From Galbibacter sp035306585 (GTDB lineage: Bacteria > Bacteroidota > Bacteroidia > Flavobacteriales > Flavobacteriaceae): DNA of 35,117 nt. The position numbers and the translations under genes are program-made. This document shows, one piece after another, positions 1 through 8,162 of this stretch (its first letter is position 1; the number at the start of each line of letters is the position of its first letter). The DNA lies in assembly GCF_035306585.1 (NCBI RefSeq), contig NZ_DATGNU010000060.1:1-35117 (forward strand), in the 5' to 3' direction. The notes beneath the pieces were generated by a model, which did no database searches, had not been told where the DNA came from, and saw nothing but the letters and a program-made list of their open reading frames with translations.

Positions 1-73
1 GGTCCCACCTGGGCTCGAACCAGGGACCCCTTGATTATGAGTCAAGTGCTCTAACCAGCTGAGCTATAGGACC
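1..73 (-). tRNA. tRNA with CAU anticodon, probably tRNA-Ile2 (elongator Met possible)
   Basis: The reverse complement folds as a full cloverleaf. The acceptor stem GGTCCTA/TGGGACC has one T-G pair, the anticodon loop is CTCATAA with anticodon CAT, and the T-arm carries GGTTCGAGCCC. The discriminator base and any CCA fall outside the window. A CAT anticodon can be Met or, after lysidine modification by TilS, Ile reading AUA. The acceptor stem has C4-G69 and C5-G68, which resemble reported TilS determinants and favour Ile2; this is inference. On the minus strand a 7/8 match to TAnnTTTG (TAATATTG, positions 89-96) lies about 16 bp upstream and could be its promoter. Confidence 0.93.
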
Positions 74-138
74 GCGAATTTGCGGATGCAATATTAGCAC
101 TTTTTTTTAAGCACTGCAAGGGATTTTTCGCTTTTGTT

Positions 139-552
139 TTACAGGGTTTCTTTTTCTATTTCCTGGCATAATTCTATTAGAACACCATTGGTACTCTTAG
201 GATGAAGAAAAACATACCATTTATTATCTGCCCCTTTTTGAGGAGTTTTATTCAAAACCACAAATCCTTCGGATTTTAAACGTTTAATTTCTGAATTAAT
301 ATCCGATACATCAAAGGCAACATGATGGATTCCTTCACCTCGCTTCTCTATGAACTTAGCAATTGGACTATCGGCTGAGGTCGCCTCTAGAAGTTCAATT
401 TTACTATTTCCAGTATTAAAAAATGACGTTTTGACGCCTTCCCCGCCTACCTGCTCCGTCTTATATGGTGCTACGCCAAGGAGTTTTTCAAAAATGACAT
501 TAGAAGCCTCTAGGTTTTTCACGGCAATACCGAGATGTTCAATTTTATTCAT
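139..552 (-). CDS. mce: methylmalonyl-CoA epimerase (VOC fold)
   Basis: Interconverts (2R)- and (2S)-methylmalonyl-CoA in the cytoplasm, linking propionyl-CoA and succinyl-CoA metabolism. The protein is a single vicinal-oxygen-chelate protein of 137 aa, the usual family length. Metal-ligand positions are visible as His6 in IEHLGIAV, the His pair in GIHHVAFDV (about residues 76-77) and Glu127 in VLIELCQ. The reading frame also opens six codons earlier at a TTG, but the ATG at 552 begins the conserved N-terminus MNKIEHLGIAV and is preferred. It is divergent from rbfA, with only 63 bp between the two start codons, so both promoters must lie in that gap. No methylmalonyl-CoA mutase gene is in the window. 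Confidence 0.93.
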   Translation of the reverse strand: MNKIEHLGIAVKNLEASNVIFEKLLGVAPYKTEQVGGEGVKTSFFNTGNSKIELLEATSADSPIAKFIEKRGEGIHHVAFDVSDINSEIKRLKSEGFVVLNKTPQKGADNKWYVFLHPKSTNGVLIELCQEIEKETL

Positions 553-603
553 GACTGGTGTTTTGTTCAAAAATAATACTTTAAATTGTAACCATTATTC
601 TTG

Positions 604-611
604 TACTTTTG
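604..611 (+). promoter_or_regulatory. rbfA promoter -7 element (TACTTTTG)
   Basis: TACTTTTG is an exact match to the Bacteroidota -7 consensus TAnnTTTG. A possible -33 TTG lies at 586-588, with 15-bp spacing that is a little short. The element ends only 4 bp before the rbfA ATG at 616, so the transcript would have almost no leader. Confidence 0.55.
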
Positions 612-615
612 CACT

Positions 616-1008
616 ATGGAAACAAATAGACAGAAAAAGATCGGTGGTGTATTGCAAAAAGATCTCGCTGAGATTCTTCAAAGAGCAGCAAAAGATGGAA
701 ATATGAGTGGCACGTTAATCAGTGTTACCAAAGTACATGTAACTTCTGACCTATCAGTGGCTAAAGTATTTGTCAGCATTTTTCCTCATAAAAATGCAGA
801 AGAACTTATCGAGGGAATTCGTTCTAATCAACCACTTATCAAACACGAACTATCACAACGAACTAAAAATCAACTAAGGAGAGTACCTGATTTGAACTTC
901 TATATTGACGATTCTCTAGAATATATCGATAAAATAGACCAATCCTTAAAGAGAAGCGAAAATCCTATAGACAATCCTGATTTATTAGACAAAAGAAAGA
1001 AGTCATAA
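616..1008 (+). CDS. rbfA: 30S ribosome-binding factor RbfA
   Basis: RbfA binds the immature 30S subunit and assists 16S rRNA 5'-end maturation, and is important in the cold. The protein is 130 aa and carries the KH-like RbfA core: METNRQKKIGGVLQKDLAEI at the N-terminus, the strand DLSVAKVFVSIFP, and the C-terminal motif QLRRVPDLNFYIDDSLEYID. The frame extends upstream to a TTG at 601, but ATG at 616 gives the family N-terminus. A permease gene follows after 4 bp, so the two are probably co-transcribed. No Shine-Dalgarno sequence is visible, and the promoter -7 element almost touches the start codon. Confidence 0.95.
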   Translation: METNRQKKIGGVLQKDLAEILQRAAKDGNMSGTLISVTKVHVTSDLSVAKVFVSIFPHKNAEELIEGIRSNQPLIKHELSQRTKNQLRRVPDLNFYIDDSLEYIDKIDQSLKRSENPIDNPDLLDKRKKS

Positions 1009-1012
1009 CCTT

Positions 1013-2230
1013 TTGAACATAGCCCTCTACATAGCAAAACGTTACCTGGTTTCAAAAAGTAGTCAAAATGCGGTTAACATCATTAATTTTGTCAGCTTTT
1101 TAGTCATTATAATAGGGGCCGCTTCACTTTTAATTGTACTTTCTGCTTTTGCAGGGTTAAAAACCCTTAGTCTGTCCTTTTCAAATTTCTCAGATCCTGA
1201 CCTGATGGCCGTTTCGAAAACTGGCAAATATTTCAGGTTAACGCAAGAGGAGATCCAGAATTTAAACTCCTTAGATGGCCTATATGCTTATTCTCAGGAA
1301 GTAGAGGAACGTATTTTTTTAACCCATAAACAGAAAAATTTTATAGCTTACATCAAGGCTGTTGATAGCAACTATACACAGGTAATCGAGGTCGATAGTA
1401 TGATGTATTACGGGAATTGGATAAGCAATAACCCTTACCAAGTTGTTACAGGTGCAGGTATTGCCAATGCACTTGGACTCGGCATTAACGATTACAGAAA
1501 TCCTTTAAAAATTCTGGCACCTAAGCCTGGTGAAGGGAGTATTACCTCAGGGGTAGGAAGTTCATCCCGCCCATATAATGATTTATCGGTTACAGTCTCT
1601 GGAGTGTATGCCATTGAAGATAATCTGGATAAGAAATATGTTTTTGCCAAACTCTCTACCATCCAACCCTTGTTAGAAAAGGATGCAGATCAAATTACAG
1701 GTATTAACTTTAGACTAGTTCCTGGTGCAGATTTTAACAGTGTTTCCTCAGGAATTAAAGAGATTCTTGGAGACAAGGTTACGCTTAAAACTAGAGCACA
1801 ACTCAACGATTCATTGTACAAAATGCTCAATATGGAAAACCTTGTCATATACCTAATTTTTACCCTGGTTTTAATTATCGCGCTTTTTAATGTAGTGGGT
1901 GCTATTATCATGATGATTTTGGATAAAAAAGCTAATATCTCTACCCTTTACAGTTTGGGGGTGTCCATCAAAAAGCTGAGAGAAACCTATTTCCTTCAAG
2001 GGTTATTGGTCACTACTGTTGGAGGGGTTATTGGTATCCTATTGGCCTCTTTTATGGTTTGGACACAACTACAGTTTCAGTGGATAAAATTAACCCCAAC
2101 GCTCGCTTACCCTGTGGAGTTTCAGATAGGGAACATTGTCATTGTTTTTGTAACGATTTTTGTCCTAGGATTTGTAGCCTCAAAAATTGCGGCTAGCAGA
2201 ATTACTAAAAAGTTGATCGAATTTAGTTAA
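1013..2230 (+). CDS. FtsX/LolC-LolE-type ABC transporter permease
   Basis: Inner-membrane permease of the family that releases lipoproteins from the inner membrane toward LolA. The protein is 405 aa. The N-terminus NIALYIAKRYL is followed by one transmembrane helix (about residues 22-50), then a periplasmic MacB-like domain (about 55-265) and three C-terminal helices (about 275-302, 320-347 and 372-392). This is the classic LolC/E topology. The start is a TTG at 1013, 4 bp after the rbfA stop; no ATG fits the conserved N-terminus. No LolD ATPase gene is adjacent, so the ATPase must be encoded elsewhere, as is usual in this phylum. Its stop codon overlaps that of the convergent dusB. Whether it works as homodimeric LolE or with a partner cannot be read here. 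Confidence 0.87.
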   Translation: MNIALYIAKRYLVSKSSQNAVNIINFVSFLVIIIGAASLLIVLSAFAGLKTLSLSFSNFSDPDLMAVSKTGKYFRLTQEEIQNLNSLDGLYAYSQEVEERIFLTHKQKNFIAYIKAVDSNYTQVIEVDSMMYYGNWISNNPYQVVTGAGIANALGLGINDYRNPLKILAPKPGEGSITSGVGSSSRPYNDLSVTVSGVYAIEDNLDKKYVFAKLSTIQPLLEKDADQITGINFRLVPGADFNSVSSGIKEILGDKVTLKTRAQLNDSLYKMLNMENLVIYLIFTLVLIIALFNVVGAIIMMILDKKANISTLYSLGVSIKKLRETYFLQGLLVTTVGGVIGILLASFMVWTQLQFQWIKLTPTLAYPVEFQIGNIVIVFVTIFVLGFVASKIAASRITKKLIEFS

Positions 2231-3219
2231 ACAAATTGAAAATCTGAAAACTTTTCTTCAACCTCATCAAAGGCAGCAAAAACATCTTCAGAATGGTCAC
2301 TTGTCACCATTTTCATGCGATGCTCCTTAAAGTGCGGAATGCCTTTGAAATAATTCGTATAATGTCTTCTAGTTTCAAAAACACCTAACTTTTCACCTTT
2401 CCAATCAATGGACATTTGCAAGTGTCTTCTCGCGGCTTCCACACGTTCTAAAATCGTTGGTGGAGCTAAATGCTCACCCGTTTTAAAATAATGTTTCACC
2501 TCTCTAAAAAACCACGGATACCCAATGCTTGCTCTTCCGATCATCGCACCATCTAAACCATATTGGTCTCGCATTTTAACAGCCATTTCAGGGGTATCTA
2601 CATCCCCATTTCCAAAAACAGGAATATGCATTCTAGGATTGTTCTTTACCTCGGCTATCGGCGCCCAATTAGCTTGACCTTTATACATTTGAACGCGTGT
2701 TCGTCCATGAATAGAGATGGCTTGTATTCCTACATCTTGTAACCGTTCTGCTACTTCTACAATTTTTATGGAGTCACTATCCCAACCTAGTCGCGTTTTT
2801 ACAGTAATCGGAAGATTGGTTCGTTTTACCATTTCTTCGGTGAGCTTTACCATTAGTGGAATATCTCTTAGAATACCTGCCCCAGCATTTTTACAAACCA
2901 CTTTTTTAACTGGACAACCAAAATTAATATCTATAATGTCTGGATTGGATTTTTCAACAATCTCCACGGCTTGAAGCATAGAATCAAGCTCCGCACCAAA
3001 TATCTGTATTCCAACTGGGCGTTCCTTCTCGTAAATATCTAACTTAATTACACTCTTGGCAGCATCACGTATTAATCCCTCCGAAGAAATAAACTCCGTA
3101 TACACCACATCAGCACCTTGTTCTTTACACAAGGCTCTAAAAGGAGGATCACTAACATCCTCCATGGGTGCTAGTAACAAAGGAAAGTCCCCTACATCTA
3201 TCGATCCAATTTTCGCCAC
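2227..3219 (-). CDS. dusB: tRNA-dihydrouridine synthase DusB
   Basis: FMN/NADPH-dependent enzyme reducing uridine to dihydrouridine in tRNA D-loops. The protein is 330 aa. It has the N-terminal TIM-barrel signature LLLAPMEDVSDPPFR, the active-site motif INFGCPVKKV with catalytic Cys102, the FMN and substrate motifs TVKTRLGW, SIHGRTRVQMY and PVFGNGDV, and GAMIGRASIGYPWFF near residue 240. It starts at a GTG (3219), since this fits the family N-terminus MAKIGSIDVG. The gene is convergent with the Lol-type permease and their TAA stop codons share the bases TTAA at 2227-2230, leaving no room for a separate terminator. Confidence 0.95.
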   Translation of the reverse strand: MAKIGSIDVGDFPLLLAPMEDVSDPPFRALCKEQGADVVYTEFISSEGLIRDAAKSVIKLDIYEKERPVGIQIFGAELDSMLQAVEIVEKSNPDIIDINFGCPVKKVVCKNAGAGILRDIPLMVKLTEEMVKRTNLPITVKTRLGWDSDSIKIVEVAERLQDVGIQAISIHGRTRVQMYKGQANWAPIAEVKNNPRMHIPVFGNGDVDTPEMAVKMRDQYGLDGAMIGRASIGYPWFFREVKHYFKTGEHLAPPTILERVEAARRHLQMSIDWKGEKLGVFETRRHYTNYFKGIPHFKEHRMKMVTSDHSEDVFAAFDEVEEKFSDFQFV

Positions 3220-3240
3220 GTCTTATAGTTTTTAGCGCTA

Positions 3241-3248
3241 CAAAGGTA
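3241..3248 (-). promoter_or_regulatory. dusB promoter -7 element (TACCTTTG)
   Basis: On the minus strand TACCTTTG matches TAnnTTTG exactly, 21 bp before the dusB GTG. No convincing -33 TTTG was found at the normal distance. Confidence 0.5.
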
Positions 3249-3463
3249 AGGATTTCTAAAATTGTGAGAAATTATAGCCCCGGGAGAATTTCAGGCATAA
3301 ATAGTGCATATTTTATGCATTTTTATATATTCGTGAAATGTTGAAGTAAAACAATGATTTTGACGATGATTTTACACGTTTTATCGTAGTTGATATTAAT
3401 TTTATCACATCTCCCAAAGGAAAACCTATTTAATTTAACATTTTAACCACCAAAATCAATCAC

Positions 3464-6400
3464 ATGAATTGCAAAATTACAGTACTAATGTTGCTGTTAT
3501 GCTTCCAGTATTGGACATTATCTGCCCAAGAAAGAATCATTTCAGGAACAGTGACGATCGAGAGTGACGCAATGCCACTTCCAGGGGTAACCGTATTAGT
3601 AAAAGGCACCCAAAATGGAACCTCAACGGATATGGATGGCCATTATTCGATTCAAGCTAACTCTGGGGATATCCTAGTGTTTTCTTTCGTTGGATTTATA
3701 ACGCAAGAAATCCAAATATCACAACAAGGAACACTTAACATTGCTTTACAAGAGAGCATGCAAGGCTTAGAAGAAATTGTCATAACTGCTTTAGGTATTA
3801 CTAGGGATAAGAAATCCTTAGGGTATGCCACCCAAGAGGTAGAAGGTGAAGCCTTTAGTCTGACCAACCAACAAAATGTACTTGGATCACTCTCTGGAAG
3901 AGTTGCCGGAGTTCAGGTTATGGGGTCCTCAGGAGCGAGTATGGGAGGAACTCAGAAAATAAAAATTAGAGGTGTAAACTCCATTGGAGGAGCTGATCAG
4001 CCTTTAATTGTCGTGGATGGAACACCCATTTCAAATGCCAATTTCTCTGGTAGCGATCAGGCCGATTACGGTAACCTAGCGCAAGATGTTAACCCAAATA
4101 ATATCGAATCGGTAAACGTTCTAAAAGGACCCGCAGCTTCAGCTCTTTATGGAATAAGAGGTCAATATGGAGTAATTATGATTACCACCAAAAAAGGACA
4201 AAAAGGACCTCAGAAAGTGAGTGTAGATTATTCCTCCACCTTCTCCGTGGAATCCGCTTATGATTTTATCGAATTACAAAATTTATATGGAGGTGGATCA
4301 AGCCAAACTTTTAGAACATTGGATAATGGCCAACCTTATGTTGATATGAGTGTTGATGAAAGCTGGGGTCCGAGAATGGACGGAACCCCTGTGAGGCAGG
4401 TTTTTAGTTTTTACCCTCAAGATCCTGAGTATGGACAATTGACTCCTTTTCTACCCCATCCAAATAATATAAAGAACTTCTATAATACTGGAACAACCTT
4501 CAGTAATGACATCAGTGTTTCTGGAGGTAACGAAAACACCTCCTACAGATTAAGTGCAAACAATACAAAAGTAGAAGGGGTCGTTCCCAACACAAAATTA
4601 GATAGAACCAATATCAGTCTAAGTGCCAGTTTGGACCTGAGTAAAAAGATAAGTGTTCTATCAAACATCAATTATGCAACCAACAGTGGTCGACGTCCAT
4701 CACAGGGCTCGGAATATGGAGGAAGTTATATGGTTCAATGGTTTCAACGAAATATCGATATGAAGCGGCTTCGAAATTATAAATACCAGGATGGCACTTA
4801 CTTACATTGGAATATTGGACGTCCTAATTCCACTACTGGAGAGGTCTCAGATTTTGAACCCCTGTATTGGAACAACCCGTATTTTGAAGCCTTTGAGAAC
4901 ACCAGTGAGGATAAAAGAGATCGATTCTTCGGTGATGTAGGCTTTCAGTATAAAATCATACCTGAATTAGAGGTCAGCGCTTTTATCCGCACCGATATGT
5001 TTACACAAAATATTCAAAGTCGTCAGGCTTTTGGAGGTACAAGACTCCCTTCTTTCTCAATCGGAAAATATCAGAATAAAGAATTCAATTATGAAGTGTT
5101 AGCACAATACAAAAAATCCTGGAAAAATTTCTCATTAGATGCCTCTGTAGGAGGTAATATATATGATCGTGAATACACGTATTTATATCAAGAAACCGTC
5201 GGAGGTCTTTCTTCTCCAGGCTTCTACAACATTGAAGCTTCGATCGACCGTCCAGATGTAACCTCCTATCTGTTGGAAAAACAAATTCGAAGTTTTTACA
5301 GCTTGGTATCATTGGGTTATAAAGGTACTTATTACATCGATGCTTCCATTAGAAATGACAATTCCTCTACCCTTCCAAAGGATAATAATTCTTATTGGTA
5401 TCCTTCGGTTTCCACCAGTGTTGTTTTTAGTGAACTCTTGGATTGGGAACCTTTGTCATTTGGAAAAATTCGAGCCAGTTATGCCCAGGCTGGATCTGAT
5501 TTGTCACCCTATCAAACCAGTAAATATTATGGGGTGGGTACGGTATACCAAGGCACCAATACCATGTATGTCCCCGACAATTTGAATAACCCAGACATTG
5601 AGCCTTCTTTCTCCAACTCTTATGAGGCTGGTTTAGAATTGGAATTCTTTCATAATCGTTTAGGACTTGACCTTACATATTACCAACAGAAAAATAAAAA
5701 TCAAATTTTAAATCTCGATATCTCAGGAACCAGTGGGTATAGTTCTACGGTCATTAATGCTGGTCTTATAGAAAATGATGGATTCGAGCTTTCTTTAAAT
5801 GCCACCCCAGTTCAAAATGAGACTTTTTCTTGGGATATGACTTTTAATATCAACAAAAACAATAGTGAGGTGGTATCCTTGGCTCCAGGTATTGATGTCT
5901 ATACCTACGGTTCAACCACCTATTCAAGTGTAACAAGTTATTTAAATTCTTACCAGGGCAAACCTTTTGGTAGCCTTGTGGGACAGGCATATCAACGGGA
6001 TCCAAGCACAGGTCAAATTCTCCTTGGAGACAATAATATGCCTTTATACACAGATGCAACACATGATTTTGGCACTGTTCTTCCAGATTTTAATGGTGGT
6101 TTCCAAAGCAACCTTCGAATAGGACAATTCAACATAGCCGCCATGATTGACTTCCAAGGTGGTGGTCAATTTTTTAGCCGTTCCAAGATGCTTTCTGTCC
6201 GGACTGGACAGGATATCCTAACGGTTGCCACAAACGAAAATGGCATGAATGTTCGCGATCCATTAGAGGATGGTGGTGGTGTACAAGTTCACGGTATTTC
6301 AGCAACTACCGGAGAGCAAGTAAGTGCTTTTGTTGATGCACGATCCTATTACAGAAACGAAATTGGGCGTAGAATTTATGAAGAATGGCTTTATGATGCT

Positions 6401-6646
6401 TCTTATGTGAAGCTTCGCGAGGTTCGAATCCAGTATAATTTAGGGGAGAACATCATACATCACCTCCCATTTGAAACGATGAGTTTTGCGCTGTTCGCCA
6501 GGAATCCTGTGATGATTTGGCAGGAAGCTCCCAAGGGGATTAACCCATCAGAAATTTCCACTGGTGCTCAATCCATTAGTTGGTTTGAGTCTGGGCAATT
6601 ACCCTCTGTACGATCCATTGGATTTAATCTAAACGTCACCTTTTAA
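3464..6646 (+). CDS. SusC/RagA-family TonB-linked outer-membrane transporter
   Basis: Outer-membrane TonB-dependent channel that imports a ligand captured by its SusD partner. The protein is 1060 aa, typical for SusC. It begins with a signal peptide (residues 1-22, ending LSAQ), then a carboxypeptidase-regulatory-like domain (about 25-97, with PLPGVTVLVKGT and GDILVFSFVGF). A TonB-box/plug start follows (EEIVITALGITRDKKSLGYA, from about 103) and a plug ending LYGIRGQYGVIMITTKKG (about 227-244). The rest is beta-barrel, ending in aromatic VTF. The susD-like gene starts 11 bp after its stop. No clear TAnnTTTG element was found upstream; an AT-rich hairpin (3305-3319, then five T) lies in the 5' gap. 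Substrate unknown. Confidence 0.95.
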   Translation: MNCKITVLMLLLCFQYWTLSAQERIISGTVTIESDAMPLPGVTVLVKGTQNGTSTDMDGHYSIQANSGDILVFSFVGFITQEIQISQQGTLNIALQESMQGLEEIVITALGITRDKKSLGYATQEVEGEAFSLTNQQNVLGSLSGRVAGVQVMGSSGASMGGTQKIKIRGVNSIGGADQPLIVVDGTPISNANFSGSDQADYGNLAQDVNPNNIESVNVLKGPAASALYGIRGQYGVIMITTKKGQKGPQKVSVDYSSTFSVESAYDFIELQNLYGGGSSQTFRTLDNGQPYVDMSVDESWGPRMDGTPVRQVFSFYPQDPEYGQLTPFLPHPNNIKNFYNTGTTFSNDISVSGGNENTSYRLSANNTKVEGVVPNTKLDRTNISLSASLDLSKKISVLSNINYATNSGRRPSQGSEYGGSYMVQWFQRNIDMKRLRNYKYQDGTYLHWNIGRPNSTTGEVSDFEPLYWNNPYFEAFENTSEDKRDRFFGDVGFQYKIIPELEVSAFIRTDMFTQNIQSRQAFGGTRLPSFSIGKYQNKEFNYEVLAQYKKSWKNFSLDASVGGNIYDREYTYLYQETVGGLSSPGFYNIEASIDRPDVTSYLLEKQIRSFYSLVSLGYKGTYYIDASIRNDNSSTLPKDNNSYWYPSVSTSVVFSELLDWEPLSFGKIRASYAQAGSDLSPYQTSKYYGVGTVYQGTNTMYVPDNLNNPDIEPSFSNSYEAGLELEFFHNRLGLDLTYYQQKNKNQILNLDISGTSGYSSTVINAGLIENDGFELSLNATPVQNETFSWDMTFNINKNNSEVVSLAPGIDVYTYGSTTYSSVTSYLNSYQGKPFGSLVGQAYQRDPSTGQILLGDNNMPLYTDATHDFGTVLPDFNGGFQSNLRIGQFNIAAMIDFQGGGQFFSRSKMLSVRTGQDILTVATNENGMNVRDPLEDGGGVQVHGISATTGEQVSAFVDARSYYRNEIGRRIYEEWLYDASYVKLREVRIQYNLGENIIHHLPFETMSFALFARNPVMIWQEAPKGINPSEISTGAQSISWFESGQLPSVRSIGFNLNVTF

Positions 6647-6657
6647 ACTACCTGACC

Positions 6658-8046
6658 ATGAAAAATATACATATACGTTTTATACTAATCACACTGCTCT
6701 TTACAGCATGTAATAAATTTGACGAAGATATTAATATCACTACCAATGCGCCTAGTCAGGCCTCTGGCATGCAATTAATCGCCCAAGCACAGTTGTCACT
6801 TCCTGGCTTAAGCTCCTCCCCCCAAGGTACATTTTTGGCGCAATATCTAGCAGAAACGCAATATGTCGGCGTTTCACTGTATCCTGAAGAAAGCACCAGT
6901 TTTTACCCTTGGTACCAAGGTCCTCTTGCGGATCTGCAAGCTGTACTAACGTCGGAAGATTTAAATGCCAATGAAGGACCTATTGCAAATCAAAAGGCAG
7001 TAGCGCAGATATTAAAAGCTTATTACTTTTGGAATCTAACAGATCGTTGGGGGGACATACCGTATACAGAAGCCTTAAAAGGAAATGAGAATTTCACTCC
7101 AGCCTACGATACCCAAGAAAGTATTTATACGGATCTTTTTAAGCAATTAAAGCAAGCAACGCAAATGATGGTAAGCGGGGATCTATCCAATGATATCATC
7201 TATAATGGCTCTATCTCGAAATGGGAAAAGTTTGCCAATTCGACTCGGTTATTAATGGCCTTGAGACTATCGGAGGTAAATCCTGCATTGGCAAAAACAG
7301 AGTTTAATAGCGCATTAAACGATGGGGTATTTACCTCTAATGAGGACAATTTTGTCTTTCGCCATTTAGCAGAGGCAAATAATCAAAATTATTGGTATGA
7401 TCAAGTAGTCAACAGAAACAGAGAATGGTGGGCACTAACAGAAGGCCTTGTAAATATGATGAAACCTGTAAGTGATCCACGACTAGAGGTCTACGGAAAC
7501 CCGAACCGAACACAAGGACTATACGTTGGTTTAAAATTTGGGGAGGAAGACCACATCGGAACAGAAGAATATTCCTTGCTAGGAGATGCCATATACGCGC
7601 AAGATGCTCCTATATACTTAATGACCTATGCGCAAATTTCATTTGCTTTAGCCGAAGCGGCGCACTATGGATGGATCTCTGGAGATCCTGAGAACTACTA
7701 TAAGCAAGCGATCGAAAGCTCCATAGAGCAGTGGACAGGAAGCAGCGCTGAAGCGTCAAGTTTTTTAGCCCAGCCAGAGATCGCATTTGATCAAGGAAAT
7801 GCTTTAGAACAAATTGCAACACAGCGTTGGGTCCATTTGTTCATGTTTGGTTATGAAGCCTGGTCTGAATGGCGAAGAACGGGTTATCCCAACAAACTTG
7901 TTACGCCGAATGGAGTCGCAGTTCCAACTCGTTTGGCCTATCCTGATAACGAAGCATTTAACAACGAAGTAAATTATAAACAAGCCGTGGACCGTCAATT
8001 TGGTGGAGAAGATCCAATACATGGCATCCTTTGGTGGGATCAGTAA
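6658..8046 (+). CDS. SusD/RagB-family nutrient-binding outer-membrane lipoprotein
   Basis: Surface lipoprotein that caps the SusC channel and binds the nutrient. The protein is 462 aa, with a lipoprotein signal peptide and lipobox LFTAC (Cys18). The residues after the cysteine (NKFDED) are acidic, in line with the Bacteroidota lipoprotein export signal for the cell surface. The helical core includes AYYFWNLTDRWGDIPYTEAL (about residues 120-140) and the C-terminal motif WVHLFMFGYEAWSEWRRTGYP, both typical of the shorter SusD-like group. It forms an operon with the susC-like gene. No glycoside hydrolase, sulfatase or sensor gene is beside the pair, so the ligand cannot be predicted. Transcription ends at the hairpin starting at 8083. 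Confidence 0.94.
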   Translation: MKNIHIRFILITLLFTACNKFDEDINITTNAPSQASGMQLIAQAQLSLPGLSSSPQGTFLAQYLAETQYVGVSLYPEESTSFYPWYQGPLADLQAVLTSEDLNANEGPIANQKAVAQILKAYYFWNLTDRWGDIPYTEALKGNENFTPAYDTQESIYTDLFKQLKQATQMMVSGDLSNDIIYNGSISKWEKFANSTRLLMALRLSEVNPALAKTEFNSALNDGVFTSNEDNFVFRHLAEANNQNYWYDQVVNRNREWWALTEGLVNMMKPVSDPRLEVYGNPNRTQGLYVGLKFGEEDHIGTEEYSLLGDAIYAQDAPIYLMTYAQISFALAEAAHYGWISGDPENYYKQAIESSIEQWTGSSAEASSFLAQPEIAFDQGNALEQIATQRWVHLFMFGYEAWSEWRRTGYPNKLVTPNGVAVPTRLAYPDNEAFNNEVNYKQAVDRQFGGEDPIHGILWWDQ

Positions 8047-8082
8047 AGCGGTTTCTCATGTTACATTTTCTTTTGAATATAT

Positions 8083-8116
8083 AGCCGTGATACAACTGTA
8101 TGACGGCTTTTTTTAT
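8083..8116 (+). terminator. rho-independent terminator of the susCD operon
   Basis: The stem AGCCGTGATAC / GTATGACGGCT has one mismatch, and a run of T follows from 8107. It lies 37 bp after the susD-like stop. Confidence 0.85.
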
Positions 8117-8144
8117 TTGGATCGTTCTAAATTCTATACCTTTG
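8116..8144 (+). promoter_or_regulatory. promoter of the HipA-like/DUF3037 pair
   Basis: -33 TTTG at 8116-8119 and -7 TACCTTTG at 8137-8144, separated by 17 bp. This is the most complete Bacteroidota-type promoter in the window. The -33 box begins in the T tract of the preceding terminator, and the ATG at 8163 is 18 bp downstream. Confidence 0.75.
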
Positions 8145-8162
8145 CTTTTATAGATAGGATTT

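Noticed and set aside
71..120. AGCACT repeats before the first tRNA as a hairpin
   Set aside because: The copies are direct, not inverted, so they do not form a stem.
553..615. Longer starts for mce (TTG at 570) and rbfA (TTG at 601)
   Set aside because: The extensions lack family similarity, and internal ATGs at 552 and 616 begin the conserved N-termini.
5085..5312. Antisense reading frames inside the susC-like gene
   Set aside because: They are frame shadows of a strongly coding gene, with low-complexity or Cys/His-rich translations and no plausible start context.
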